Assembly: GCA_025359785.1 (NCBI GenBank)
Contig: JANYET010000074.1
Span: 1 to 64,000, forward strand
DNA: 64,000 nucleotides
Reading direction: 5' to 3'
From: Alphaproteobacteria bacterium
GTDB taxonomy: Bacteria; Pseudomonadota; Alphaproteobacteria; Caulobacterales; Caulobacteraceae
Shown: piece after piece, positions 45,595 to 54,284 of the stretch
Position numbering within the stretch: position 1 is the first letter of the stretch
How the letters are laid out: every line of letters starts with the position of its first letter
Translations under genes and position numbers: made by a program
Notes under the pieces: generated by a model
Told to the model about the DNA's origin: nothing
What the model saw: only the letters and a program-made list of their open reading frames with translations
Database searches by the model: none

Positions 45595-45987
45595 ATGCGG
45601 ATACTTTTCGTCGAGGACAACCCGATCAACCGGCTGGTTGTGAAGGAGATGCTGCGCGCCGGCGGGATCGAAATGGCCGAGGCCGAGGACGGCTACGCCG
45701 GCCTGAAAATGATCGAGATGCATGATTTCGACGTGGTCCTGATGGACCTGCGCATGCCGAACATGGACGGCCTGACCGCCATCCGCCACATGCGCGCCCG
45801 CCCCGACGACAAGGCCCGGCTGCCGGTGGTCGTGATCACCGCCGATGACGGCCTGACCATCGAGGCCGAATGCCTGGCCGCCGGCGCCGACCGGGTGCTC
45901 AGAAAGCCCGTCAACATGACCGCGCTGTTCGAGACGATCGCCGCCGTCCTGCCGACGACCGGCGAAGACGAGGTCATGCTGGGCTAG
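45595..45987 (+). CDS. Single-domain response regulator (CheY-like)
   Basis: A 130-residue receiver without an output domain. The acidic pair is FVEDNPINRLVVKEML, the phosphoacceptor is Asp51 (VVLMDLRMPNMDGL), the switch threonine is Thr82 (VVITAD) and the lysine is Lys104 (LRKPV). All are intact. ATG 45595 follows AGGAG at eight bases. Its sequence is closest in style to receiver domains of hybrid kinases, so it probably accepts phosphate from the neighbouring kinase or acts in a phosphorelay through a phosphotransfer protein. It has no DNA-binding part. Confidence 0.92.
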   Translation: MRILFVEDNPINRLVVKEMLRAGGIEMAEAEDGYAGLKMIEMHDFDVVLMDLRMPNMDGLTAIRHMRARPDDKARLPVVVITADDGLTIEAECLAAGADRVLRKPVNMTALFETIAAVLPTTGEDEVMLG

Positions 45988-46271
45988 CGTCCCGATCTCG
46001 AAGTTCGGACGCCGGCGGATTTTCGGCGACGCCATCTCGCGCCAGCCGCTAAAAATACACGCTAGAAGAGAAATCCGGATCACTTCGGTGTGAGAAGGCT
46101 CAGCTTTTCGCAGACAGGCATTGGCGTCGGCTTTACCTAGAGTAGAGTAATCGTCGGATGCGCGCACACTGGAGCGCATCACCCAAGGCTTTCCCAAGTT
46201 CATGTCCGACGCGGATATGAGGCGAGATTTTCTCGCCGCGAGGCCGCGCGGGCCAGGCAGGAGACGCAAAC

Positions 46272-46559
46272 ATGGTCACCAAGGCTCTGCAATCCATCAC
46301 CATCATCGGCGGCACGGATGCGCCGGGCATCCAGATCGTCCCGGACGGTCACGGCGGCTTCGTCCTCAAGCGGATCCCCGGCTGGGACCCGGAGCTGATG
46401 CGCGAACTGGCCAACAGCCTGCATGTGGTCAGCGCCGCGTCGCGGTTGAAGACCAACGGGCTCGCCTCGGCGGTGATCAAGAGCGTCGGCAGCCTCATCG
46501 AACAACAGCTCGGCGACCATCTTGGCGGGGCCGCGAACGTGGTGGTCCTGCACGCTTGA
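46272..46559 (+). CDS. Hypothetical small protein
   Basis: A 95-residue protein of unknown function starting at ATG 46272 with AGGAG nine bases upstream. The N-terminal half is beta-rich (SITIIGGTDAPGIQIV, GHGGFVLKRIPGWD) and the C-terminal half helical (MRELANSLHVVSAASRL, SAVIKSVGSLIEQQLG). There is no signal peptide. Its stop overlaps the TTG start of the next gene (TTGA), so the two products are probably coupled. Confidence 0.65.
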   Translation: MVTKALQSITIIGGTDAPGIQIVPDGHGGFVLKRIPGWDPELMRELANSLHVVSAASRLKTNGLASAVIKSVGSLIEQQLGDHLGGAANVVVLHA

Positions 46560-47371
46560 CCGGCGCCTCGGAGGGCGTGCGCGCCAACCGGGGCAGCGAC
46601 GGCGGCCCGGACGAGGCCGGCCGTCGCTACGCCGCCTATTTCCACGACCTCGACGCCTGGACTGAGTACTGGGACGTCTATCATCCGGAGACCCACGGCC
46701 GGTTCTATTTCGGCGATGGCGCGGGCGCGCCCGGCCTGCTGGGCCGGTTCCTGCCGCGCGACGGGCGGCCGCCGCCGTGGACCGCCTGGGTGGCCATGGC
46801 GCTCAGCGCGGGCGACGCCAGCGGGGCCGTGACCGAGACAGCCTTCGTGGCGGCGGTGCGCGAAGAGGCGGTCAGCGCGGCCATCCTCGAGGTCGACGAC
46901 CTGCTGGCCCGCCTGTTCGCCACGCATTTCGGCGACGCCGCCAGCCCGGCGGCGCAGCGGGACTATCTGGAGGCGGTGTTCCGCTTCGCTATCGACACCC
47001 TGCCGCCCGCGACCGAGCGCGACGCCCGCATCGTCGAGAGTGACCCCCGCAAGCCCACGGCCGGGCGCCACACGCTGGAAGGCGACATCATGTGGTTCGC
47101 CTGGGCGCTGCACACCGAGGCCGCCCAGGCGTTGCGCGGGGCCGACGTGGGCGCGCGGCGCCGGACCCTGACGCTGGCCGGCGTGGGCGTCGCCTGCGCC
47201 GCCCAGTTCGCCTGGCACGGACATCGCCGAACCCGGCTGGAGTACCAAAAGGACGCGGCCACCGCGGACCTGCTCCGCGCCCGGGGTCTAAGCTGGGCAG
47301 GCGATTTTTCGGCCGCCGCCGCCGAGGTCCACGCGCTCTACCGCATCCGCGAATTCGGCACGGACGGCTGA
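46556..47371 (+). CDS. Hypothetical protein coupled to the preceding gene
   Basis: A 271-residue protein of unknown family. The best start is TTG 46556, overlapping the preceding stop by four bases; GTG 46577 is the alternative. About residues 20-130 are rich in aromatic and acidic residues (YFHDLDAWTEYWDVYHPETH), the middle is helical and one hydrophobic stretch near residue 205 (LTLAGVGVACAAQFAW) could be a weak membrane segment. No catalytic motif is recognised. It follows the kinase-regulator pair on the same strand but with a 284-bp gap before the preceding gene, so a link is not shown. Confidence 0.6.
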   Translation: MTGASEGVRANRGSDGGPDEAGRRYAAYFHDLDAWTEYWDVYHPETHGRFYFGDGAGAPGLLGRFLPRDGRPPPWTAWVAMALSAGDASGAVTETAFVAAVREEAVSAAILEVDDLLARLFATHFGDAASPAAQRDYLEAVFRFAIDTLPPATERDARIVESDPRKPTAGRHTLEGDIMWFAWALHTEAAQALRGADVGARRRTLTLAGVGVACAAQFAWHGHRRTRLEYQKDAATADLLRARGLSWAGDFSAAAAEVHALYRIREFGTDG

Positions 47372-47430
47372 GCAGCGGCCCGGGCCGGGGCGCGGCGCAA
47401 GCGTTCGCGAAGAGGATGGCGAGGCGAGGG

Positions 47431-47473
47431 CGCTCTCCCGACCGATACTAACGCAACGCCAGTCGGGAGAGCG
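47431..47473. terminator. Hairpin between convergent genes
   Basis: A perfect 12-bp stem (CGCTCTCCCGAC at 47431-47442 with 47462-47473) encloses 19 bases. It lies between the convergent ends of the unknown gene (47371) and DUF2277 (47579). No U-run follows on either strand, so it may be a factor-assisted terminator or a repeat element. Confidence 0.4.
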
Positions 47474-47578
47474 ATCGCACGTGACGTCTTGAAAAGGCGC
47501 AAATGCCTTACGTGCCAACGCTCCCTCTCAAGTTCGGCGCCAACCCGGCCAGGCCAAAAAACGTCAGGCCAAAAAACC

Positions 47579-47860
47579 CTAGGCCGGCGTGCGGTCGCCG
47601 AAGCGCTGGGCGTTGCGGGCCCGGGCCCTGACCGCCTCTATCTCGCGGTCGCGCGGCGGGGCGTGGGTTTCCAGGCTGCGAAGCAGGCGCTGGCCGGCCT
47701 CGAACACCTCGGCGATGGCGGCGTTGAACGCGGCTTCGTTGGCCTTGGACGGCGAATTGAAGCCGGACAGCTTGCGCACGAACTGCAGCGAGGCCGCCCC
47801 GATTTCCGCGTCCGTCGCCGGCGGGTCAAAATTGAACAGCGTCTTGATATTGCGGCACAT
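47579..47860 (-). CDS. DUF2277 domain protein
   Basis: A 93-residue protein starting at ATG 47860 with MCRNIKTLFNFDPPATDAEI and continuing QFVRKLSGFNSPSKANEAAF, which is the highly conserved DUF2277 sequence. The function is unknown; the family is a small cytosolic helical protein common in Proteobacteria and Actinobacteria. It is single here, downstream of no obvious partner, with the hairpin 47431-47473 after its stop. Confidence 0.9.
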   Translation of the reverse strand: MCRNIKTLFNFDPPATDAEIGAASLQFVRKLSGFNSPSKANEAAFNAAIAEVFEAGQRLLRSLETHAPPRDREIEAVRARARNAQRFGDRTPA

Positions 47861-48009
47861 GGGCTGGGGCTCCTGCGTGGATGCAGGAAGGATAGCCCAG
47901 CGGCCGGCGCCTGGGGAGACCGACAACCGATCAGGCGGCGCGGCCGCTCCAGGCTCCGAGGTTTGCTGGCCCGAGCCAGGCGTTAGATCTGGATCGGGCC
48001 GCGCGCCTG

Positions 48010-48525
48010 TCAGGCCAGGGACGTCCCCTGCAGCGTCGGCGCCTCCGGCCGAGGGGTTCCGCCCGATTTGTAGGCCGCCAGCAGACGAGCCTTCTCGTCG
48101 GCCATCTGTTGGCCGAGCTTGTCCATGTCGAGACCGGCCTTGCGGGCCTGGGCGAACATGCCCTCGACGCGCTTTTCCTCTTCCGCGACGTGGTGCTCGA
48201 TCTCCTCGGACAGCACCTTGACCTTGGCGTCGTAGAACTTGTCGTCGGGACCGCCGGCTTCGATCTCGGCGATCAGCACCTTGGCGCCGTCGTGCTCGAC
48301 GTAGGCCTCGTTCAGCAGGGCCTCCTCCACCTTGCCCTCGCAGGCGGGGTAGAAGATGTCCTCCTCGATCTTGGTGTGGATGGTCAGCTCCATGCAGATC
48401 TGCTCTGCGAGGGCCTGTTTCCTGCCGTCGCCGTTGGCGGCCTCGAACTTGGCGAACAGGTCCTCGACCTTGCGATGATCAGCCTTCAGCAGAGCGACGG
48501 CGTCGAGTTGGGGGGCGGTGGCCAT
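48010..48525 (-). CDS. Hemerythrin domain protein
   Basis: A 171-residue cytosolic four-helix protein. The iron-ligand pattern is visible: LKADHRKVEDLF, MELTIHTKIEEDIFYP with the HxxxE arrangement, YVEHDGAKVLI and IEHHVAEEEKRVEGM. Such proteins bind O2 or NO, or store iron; the role here is open. ATG 48525 follows GGAGAA at six bases. The neighbours are a DUF2277 gene and the divergent ffs/dnaX block, so context does not help. Confidence 0.9.
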   Translation of the reverse strand: MATAPQLDAVALLKADHRKVEDLFAKFEAANGDGRKQALAEQICMELTIHTKIEEDIFYPACEGKVEEALLNEAYVEHDGAKVLIAEIEAGGPDDKFYDAKVKVLSEEIEHHVAEEEKRVEGMFAQARKAGLDMDKLGQQMADEKARLLAAYKSGGTPRPEAPTLQGTSLA

Positions 48526-48679
48526 GAGGGTTCTCCAGGGGTTGCTGGGCCAAAATCCCCGGCGCGCGCCGCGGTTCCGCGCGCGGGTTTGTTGAGAGTC
48601 GTTCGCAGATGAGCATGAGGGCCGGGGGCCGCGCCGCTCTTGCCTCCGGCCTGCCAATCCGCCATATCCCCGCGCGGAG

Positions 48680-48762
48680 ATCGGCGGCGGGCGGGCGCTT
48701 CGCCAACCTGGTCAGGGCCGGAAGGCAGCAGCCACAACGATCTACGCTCCGGGTCGCCGTTC
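48680..48762 (+). ncRNA. ffs: Signal recognition particle 4.5S RNA
   Basis: The conserved apical domain is present: CTGGTCAGGGCCGGAAGGCA followed by GCAGCCA, with the GGAA tetraloop at 48720-48723. Flanking arms CGGCG (near 48682) and CGCCG (near 48755) can pair. The position before dnaX on the same strand is the usual alphaproteobacterial order. It binds Ffh and targets membrane proteins. The exact ends are estimated and could differ by about 15 bases. Confidence 0.8.
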
Positions 48763-48891
48763 GGTCTCCACCCGCCTTCGCCCTGCGGTCTTCGGCGCGG
48801 CAAGCCTGCATCATCCGCTTTCCTGTGAGCATTCGCCGCCCATGCGGGGTTTCCGCTTTGCCGTGCGCGGGGCGTCCTCTTACATGGGGCC

Positions 48892-50724
48892 ATGGCCGAC
48901 GAGGACGATCTTGCGCCGCGCGACGAGGACGAAGGGCTGGCCGCCGGGCCGCCTTCGCTGGACATGTTCGGCGACAACAAGGGGCCGACCCTGAGCGACC
49001 CAACCCTGAGCGAGGGTGCATCCGCGGCCTATACGGTCATCGCGCGGAAATACCGGCCCAAGACCTTCGACGATCTCTATGGCCAGGAGGCCATGGTGCG
49101 GACGCTGAAGAACGCGTTCGCGTCCGGCCGCATCGCGCACGCCTTCATGCTGACCGGGGTGCGCGGGGTGGGCAAGACGACGACGGCGCGGCTGCTGGCG
49201 CGCGCGCTGAACTACGAGAGCGCCACGGTCCACGAGCCGAACCTCGACCTGACCGAGGAAGGGGTGAACTGCCGGGCGATCATCGAGGGGCGGCACATGG
49301 ATGTGCTGGAGCTCGACGCCGCCTCGCGGACCAAGGTCGATGAGATGCGCGAGCTCTTGGACGGGGTGCGCTACGCCCCGACCTCGGCCCGCTACAAGGT
49401 CTACATCATCGACGAAGTGCACATGCTGTCGACAGCGGCGTTCAACGCTCTGCTGAAGACGCTGGAAGAGCCGCCGCCGCACGCCAAGTTCATCTTCGCC
49501 ACCACCGAGATCCGCAAGGTGCCGGTGACCATCCTGTCGCGGACCCAGCGGTTCGACCTGCGGCGCGTCGAGCCCGAGGTGATCGTCAAGAACCTGGAGA
49601 TGATCTCCGAGGCCGAGGGCGCGCGGGTGGAGGCCGATGGGCTGATGCTGATCGCGCGCGCGGCGGAAGGCTCGGTGCGCGACGCCCAGTCGATGCTCGA
49701 CCAGGCCATCGTCCAGGCCGAGCCCGGCCAGACCGTCACCGCGGCGGTGATCCGCGACATGCTGGGTCTGGCCGATCGCGCCCAGACCATCGCGCTGTTT
49801 GAACAGGTCATGCGCGGCGAGGCGGGGCCGGCGATCGAGACCTTCCGGACGCTCTATGGCTATGGCGCCAATCCGGACCAGGTGATGCTGGACCTCCTGG
49901 ATCACTGCCACGGCGCCTCGGTGGCCAAGGCCATCGGGCCGCAGGCGCTGATCATGCCGAAGGACCAGTCGGCGCGGCTGGCGGCGATCGGCGCGGCGGT
50001 GTCGGCGGGGACGTTGTCGCGGCTCTGGCAGCTGACACTGAAGGCCTATGAGGAGGTGCGCCGCGCGCCGGATGCGGCGGCGGCGACGGACATGGCGCTG
50101 ATCCGGCTGGCCTATGCCGCCGATCTGCCGGGGCCCGAAGAGGCGCTGAAGCGGCTGCAAGCCGGTGACCTTGCTTCGCCAGGGCTGGGGCCGAGCGGTC
50201 CCTTGGGCGGCGGCGGCGGTGGTGGCGGCGGGGCGGTGGCCTCCGGCGGCGGGACGACGGTGGCGCGCGGCTTCGCGGCGCCCCAGGCGCAAACCACGAC
50301 AGAGCCGGTGGCGGTGCTGAACACCTTCGAGGAGATGCTGGCGCTGATCGACCGCAAGCGTGACATCTCGCTGAAGCTCGACGTGGAGCGGTTCGTCCGC
50401 CCGATCAGCTTCCGGCCCGGCGCCATCGAGTATGAGGCCGCGCCCGGCGCGCCGAACAACCTGGCGCAGCGGCTGGTGGGCCGGCTGAAGGAATGGACCG
50501 GCGAGCGGTGGCTGATCGCCGCCCAGGGCGGCGGCGGGGCCGAGAGCCTCTGGGAACGCCAGAAGCGCGAGGAGCGCGAGGTCCGCGCCCAGGTCGAGCA
50601 GGACCCGTTCGTGCTGTCGGTGATGGCCACCTTCCCCGGCGCCGAGATCATCAGCGTCCGCACCCTGCCGCAGGCCGAAGCCCCCGAGGGCGCGGCCACT
50701 GAGGTCGAGGACGACGATGACTAG
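48892..50724 (+). CDS. dnaX: DNA polymerase III subunit tau/gamma
   Basis: A 610-residue clamp-loader ATPase. Walker A is [16 protein letters not shown], Walker B and DEVH box lie in [14 protein letters not shown] and the arginine finger region is in [11 protein letters not shown]. Most of the usual four-cysteine zinc module is missing: only GVNCRAI retains one cysteine. A glycine run (about residues 440-450) links domain III to the tau C-terminal part that contacts the polymerase. It ends in an acidic tail. The gene order ffs, dnaX, (ybaB), recR is conserved in alphaproteobacteria. Confidence 0.94.
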   Translation: MADEDDLAPRDEDEGLAAGPPSLDMFGDNKGPTLSDPTLSEGASAAYTVIARKYRPKTFDDLYGQEAMVRTLKNAFASGRIAHAFMLTGVRGVGKTTTARLLARALNYESATVHEPNLDLTEEGVNCRAIIEGRHMDVLELDAASRTKVDEMRELLDGVRYAPTSARYKVYIIDEVHMLSTAAFNALLKTLEEPPPHAKFIFATTEIRKVPVTILSRTQRFDLRRVEPEVIVKNLEMISEAEGARVEADGLMLIARAAEGSVRDAQSMLDQAIVQAEPGQTVTAAVIRDMLGLADRAQTIALFEQVMRGEAGPAIETFRTLYGYGANPDQVMLDLLDHCHGASVAKAIGPQALIMPKDQSARLAAIGAAVSAGTLSRLWQLTLKAYEEVRRAPDAAAATDMALIRLAYAADLPGPEEALKRLQAGDLASPGLGPSGPLGGGGGGGGGAVASGGGTTVARGFAAPQAQTTTEPVAVLNTFEEMLALIDRKRDISLKLDVERFVRPISFRPGAIEYEAAPGAPNNLAQRLVGRLKEWTGERWLIAAQGGGGAESLWERQKREEREVRAQVEQDPFVLSVMATFPGAEIISVRTLPQAEAPEGAATEVEDDDD

Positions 50725-50739
50725 GTCCGGAGGCGCGAA

Positions 50740-50814
50740 ATGAAGGACCTTTCCTCACTGATGCAGCAGGCGGCTGGACCCTTGGCCGGGATGCCGGGGA
50801 TTCCGCGGTTCTGA
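50740..50814 (+). pseudogene. ybaB: ybaB/ebfC remnant, in-frame collapse to 24 codons
   Basis: A 24-codon frame sits between dnaX and recR where YbaB/EbfC, a nucleoid-associated protein of about 105-110 residues, is normally encoded. The peptide begins [11 protein letters not shown], the usual YbaB N-terminus, and ends [12 protein letters not shown], which resembles the Gly/Pro-rich tail of alphaproteobacterial YbaB. The DNA-binding and dimer core is absent. A Shine-Dalgarno (CGGAGG) precedes the ATG, and the TGA overlaps the recR ATG by one base, so translation may still serve to couple recR. Confidence 0.7.
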
Positions 50815-51416
50815 TGGCGGCCTCCGCCGGACCCGAGATCGAGCGGCTGATCAGCCTGCTCTCCAAGCTGCCGGGCCTGGGGCCTCGGTCGGCGCGGCGC
50901 GCGGCGCTGGCGCTGCTGAAGAAGCGCGACCAGCTGCTGTCGCCGCTGGCCGACGCCCTGGCCGAGGCCGCGGCGCGGGTGAAGGTCTGCGCGACCTGCG
51001 GCTCGCTGGACACGCAAGACCCGTGCGCGATCTGCGCTGATCGCGGGCGTGATGGCGCACTGATCTGCGTGGTCGAGGAGGTGGGCGCGCTCTGGGCCAT
51101 GGAGCGCGCGAGCGCCTTTCGCGGCCGCTACCACGTGCTGGGCGGCCTGTTGTCGGCGCTGGACGGGGTCGGGCCGGAGGCGCTGCGGGTGGGCGGCCTG
51201 ATTGCGCGGGCCTCGAGCGGCGACGTCAGCGAGGTGATCCTGGCGCTGCCGGCCACGGTCGATGGTCAGACCACCGCCCACTACCTGGCCGACCGGCTGG
51301 CGCAGGCCAATGTGTCGGTCACCATGCTGGCGCGCGGCGTACCGGTGGGCGGGGAACTCGACTGGCTGGACGACGGCACCATCGCCCAGGCGATGCGCGC
51401 GCGGCGCCCGGCTTGA
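50814..51416 (+). CDS. recR: Recombination mediator RecR
   Basis: A 200-residue protein of the RecFOR pathway that loads RecA on gapped DNA. N-terminal helix-hairpin-helix ([17 protein letters not shown]), four-cysteine zinc finger ([18 protein letters not shown]), Toprim domain ([29 protein letters not shown]) and the C-terminal Walker B-like [18 protein letters not shown] are all present. The start ATG 50814 overlaps the stop of the ybaB remnant. The last gene of this block. Confidence 0.96.
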   Translation: MAASAGPEIERLISLLSKLPGLGPRSARRAALALLKKRDQLLSPLADALAEAAARVKVCATCGSLDTQDPCAICADRGRDGALICVVEEVGALWAMERASAFRGRYHVLGGLLSALDGVGPEALRVGGLIARASSGDVSEVILALPATVDGQTTAHYLADRLAQANVSVTMLARGVPVGGELDWLDDGTIAQAMRARRPA

Positions 51417-51425
51417 GGCGCGAAA

Positions 51426-51457
51426 AAGCCCCAACCTTCGGAGGAAGGTCGGGGCTT
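51426..51457 (-). terminator. Terminator between recR and a PEP-CTERM gene
   Basis: A 14-bp stem with one mismatch (AAGCCCC-AACCTTC / GAAGGTC-GGGGCTT) and a GGAG loop. On the minus strand it is followed by a TTTTT run, so it terminates the PEP-CTERM gene. It also lies just 9 bp after recR and may stop that transcript too. Confidence 0.75.
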
Positions 51458-51489
51458 AGACGATAGTCCAGTGTCGTTTGGCGTTCGGA

Positions 51490-52164
51490 TCAGGCGGCGC
51501 GCAGTCCGTCCGCGCGGCGGCGGCGAAGCACGGCGCCCAGGCCGCCGAAGCCCAGCATCATCAGGGCCCAGCTGGCCGGCTCCGGCACCCCGCCCGCGAG
51601 GCCGCGAGCCGTGCCGGCCATCTCGACGCGCAGGCCGGTCGGGCCGCCGCTGTTGTAGACGATGAAGTCCAGGGTATTGGTCCCGGCGACGAAGCCGGAG
51701 GTGATCGAAAAGGCCGTCCAGTTCGTGGCGAACCCGGCGTTCTGGCCGGTGCTGATCCCATTGATCTTCACATCGTAGCCGTGATCGTCCGTGGCCCAGC
51801 GGCCGGTGATCAGCGCCGTGGCGGCGTTGAGGCCGGCCAGGGAGAACGACACCTGATAGTCGTAGTAGCCGACCGGGCCGTCCAGGTGGCCGTCACCGAC
51901 CGGGCCAATCCAGTTCGAGACGCCGTCGTCACCGCCCCAGACATCGACCGGATAGCCGTTGGCCGTCGTTGCCGAACGGAGCGCCGGAGTCACCGGCCCG
52001 CTGACCAGGGCGTAGTGCGTGTCGAGCGCGTTGTTCGCCTGTGGCGTTCCCGCCGAATCGACCCCGGTGTTGAAGAGCGTGGTGATGGTGTTGGCCTGAG
52101 CGGCGCTGGCGCCAAGCGCCGTTGCGGCGATGGCCGCGATGAGAAGCTGATTGGATTTGAACAC
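51490..52164 (-). CDS. PEPxxWA-CTERM sorting domain protein
   Basis: A 224-residue exported protein starting at GTG 52164, preceded by GGGGG at nine bases. The signal peptide is KSNQLLIAAIAATALGASA with cleavage near AQANT. The mature domain is beta-rich (GYYDYQVSFSLAGLNA, GRWATDDHGYDVKING), similar to carbohydrate-binding jelly-roll type folds, but no family is certain. It ends GVPEPASWALMMLGFGGLG and RRRR. Like the other PEP-CTERM genes here it is monocistronic with its own terminator. Confidence 0.87.
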   Translation of the reverse strand: MFKSNQLLIAAIAATALGASAAQANTITTLFNTGVDSAGTPQANNALDTHYALVSGPVTPALRSATTANGYPVDVWGGDDGVSNWIGPVGDGHLDGPVGYYDYQVSFSLAGLNAATALITGRWATDDHGYDVKINGISTGQNAGFATNWTAFSITSGFVAGTNTLDFIVYNSGGPTGLRVEMAGTARGLAGGVPEPASWALMMLGFGGLGAVLRRRRADGLRAA

Positions 52165-52343
52165 GATACTGTACCCCCGTGAAAACTGACTGCACGAGCC
52201 ATAGCAGGCCAAGCGCCACCGTGGCGGACCGGGCTACCCATTTTGAGCAACAGCGTTCTTCGAAAAACCTGTTCGCTCAGATGCTCTCAAGCGCCGCGCC
52301 CTGGGGGATGGTTCCGACTCAGCAAACCCGCTAGGAACGCAAC

Positions 52344-53552
52344 ATGAACGGGTATCTGATCCTGGCGTTTGTCAGCGCGGTCGTGGCGGTGGCGGCGGTC
52401 GCCTGGGCTCTGTGGGAGCGCTCGCGCGGGCGGATGCAGGCGGAGATGGCGCGCACCCAGGCCGAGCTGGTCTCCAGTCAGGTGGCGCTGTCGGCGGCCG
52501 GCGTGGCCGAGGCGATCCTCAAGCGCAACGAGGAGGCGATCGCCGGCCGTGAGCAGCTCGCCCAGGCGCGGCTGGAGGCGCAGCTGAAGCCGGTGGCTGA
52601 GAGCCTGCAGAAATTTCAGGAGCATGTCGCGCGGGTGGAGAAGGTCCGGGTCGAGGAGACCGGTGGCCTCAAGGAGCAGATCGCAGCCCTCCTGCTGGCC
52701 TCTACGGCGACGCAGGACGAGGCGCGGAAGCTATCGTCGGCGCTGCGGCGCGGGGCCGGCGTGCAGGGGCGCTGGGGCGAGCAGACGCTGAGGAACGTGC
52801 TGGAGCAGGCGGGGCTGTCGAGCTTCTGCGACTTCACCGAACAGGCGTCGACCGACAGCGAGGAGGGCCGGCGGCGCCCCGATGTGATCGTCAAGCTGCC
52901 GGGCGGCGGCGTGTTCATCATCGATGCGAAGTGCTCGCTGAACGCCTTCCTGGAGCTGCAGGACGCCGAGACCGACGAGGCGCGCGAGGCGGCAGGCCTG
53001 CGACATGTGCAGAGCGTGCGGGGTCACGTCGCCGGTCTCTCGGCCAAGGCCTACTGGGACCAGTTCGACGGATCGCCGGACTTCGTGGCGATGTTCGTGC
53101 CGCTGGACTCGGCGCTCGCCTCCGCGGTCGACCGCGCGCCGGCGCTGATGACCGAGGCCATGGACCGCAAGGTGGTGATCGTCACGCCGACCACGCTGTT
53201 CGCGCTGTGCAAGGCGGTGGTCTACGGCTGGCGGGTCGAGGAACAGGCAGCCAACGCGCGGACCATCGCCGAGCTCGGCCGCGAGCTCTACAAGCGCATC
53301 GCCACCATGGGCGCGCACGCCGGCTCGGTAGGCAAGGCGCTGGAGCAGGCCGTCGCACGCTACAACCAGTTCGTGGGCTCGCTGGAGACCCAGGTGCTGA
53401 CCCAGGCGCGCCGGTTCGAGGAGCTGAAGGTCGATCACGAGGGCCGCAAGGTCGAGGTTCTGGAGCCGCTGGATACGGCGGTCCGCCCGCTTGCCAAGCT
53501 GCCTGCCGAGCCCGCGCCGCAGGTGCGGCTGGTGGCCGGCGACGAGGCGTGA
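52344..53552 (+). CDS. rmuC: DNA recombination protein RmuC
   Basis: A 402-residue protein. An N-terminal transmembrane helix (YLILAFVSAVVAVAAVAWALW) is followed by a coiled coil (about 30-130) and the RmuC core: GRWGEQTLRNVLEQAGL, RRRPDVIVKLPGGG, FIIDAKCSLNAFLEL and VVIVTPTTLFALCKAVVYGW. The core resembles a PD-(D/E)xK nuclease fold (Asp and Lys in IIDAKC). It limits inversions at repeats. It precedes def by 63 bp on the same strand. Confidence 0.95.
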   Translation: MNGYLILAFVSAVVAVAAVAWALWERSRGRMQAEMARTQAELVSSQVALSAAGVAEAILKRNEEAIAGREQLAQARLEAQLKPVAESLQKFQEHVARVEKVRVEETGGLKEQIAALLLASTATQDEARKLSSALRRGAGVQGRWGEQTLRNVLEQAGLSSFCDFTEQASTDSEEGRRRPDVIVKLPGGGVFIIDAKCSLNAFLELQDAETDEAREAAGLRHVQSVRGHVAGLSAKAYWDQFDGSPDFVAMFVPLDSALASAVDRAPALMTEAMDRKVVIVTPTTLFALCKAVVYGWRVEEQAANARTIAELGRELYKRIATMGAHAGSVGKALEQAVARYNQFVGSLETQVLTQARRFEELKVDHEGRKVEVLEPLDTAVRPLAKLPAEPAPQVRLVAGDEA

Positions 53553-53615
53553 TCTGGGGCGTGAGGCCCCTTGCCCACCTTGACGCTCGGGCATAGCGCC
53601 CCTAACTCCCCGCGC

Positions 53616-54125
53616 ATGGCGCTACGAGACATCCTCACTGTCCCTGACCCGATCCTGAAGAAGGTCTCGGCGCGCGTTGACATGGTCGACGATGCCCTGC
53701 GCGCGCTGATGGATGACATGCTGGAGACCATGTACGACGCCCCCGGCATCGGCTTGGCCGCGATCCAGGTGGGGGTGCCCAAGCGGGTGATCGTCATGGA
53801 TCTCGCGCGCGAGGACGAGCCGCCGGCGCCGCGCTGCTTCGTCAATCCGGAGATTCTCTGGGCTTCGGAGGAGACAGCGCCCTACGAGGAGGGCTGCCTT
53901 TCGGTGCCGGAAATCTATGACGAGGTCGAGCGGCCGGCGCGGGTGAAGCTGCGCTACACGACCTATCAGGGCGAGACCGTCGAGGAGGACGCCGAGGGCC
54001 TGTTCGCGGTCTGCATCCAGCACGAGATGGACCACCTGGAAGGCGTGCTGTTCATCGACCATCTGTCGCGGCTGAAGCGCGAGCAGGCGGTGAAGAAGGT
54101 CAAGAAGCAGGCGAAGGCGGCCTAG
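53616..54125 (+). CDS. def: Peptide deformylase
   Basis: A 169-residue ferrous-iron enzyme that removes the formyl group from nascent proteins. All three motifs are present: [17 protein letters not shown] (Cys metal ligand) and [12 protein letters not shown] (two His ligands and catalytic Glu). The C-terminal lysine-rich helix (KKVKKQAKA) fits ribosome binding. The start is ATG 53616. Def usually neighbours fmt; here a REP element and a reverse-strand lipoprotein gene lie between them. Confidence 0.96.
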   Translation: MALRDILTVPDPILKKVSARVDMVDDALRALMDDMLETMYDAPGIGLAAIQVGVPKRVIVMDLAREDEPPAPRCFVNPEILWASEETAPYEEGCLSVPEIYDEVERPARVKLRYTTYQGETVEEDAEGLFAVCIQHEMDHLEGVLFIDHLSRLKREQAVKKVKKQAKAA

Positions 54126-54138
54126 CCATCTACCCGGG

Positions 54139-54277
54139 TGTCATCCCGGTTTCGCGGAACGCGAAGACCGGGACCCATGACCACAGATTTCGAAAGTAGG
54201 CCGCGACGCCTCGCTCAAGGTGGCGGCGACGGCGTCTATAGGTCCCGGACAGCGCCTGCGCCGCTTCCGGGATGACA
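54139..54277. repeat. REP-like inverted repeat
   Basis: TGTCATCCCGG (54139 on) and CCGGGATGACA (to 54277) form the ends of two imperfectly paired palindromic segments, with CCGGGACC and GGTCCCGG inside. Typical extragenic palindromic DNA between def and the lipoprotein gene. Confidence 0.65.
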
Positions 54278-54284
54278 GCCAGAC

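Noticed and set aside
50205..50260. The glycine-coding run in dnaX as a programmed frameshift site.
   Set aside because: There is no A-rich slippery heptamer or stop shortly after in the shifted frame that would obviously give a gamma product; it reads as a flexible linker.
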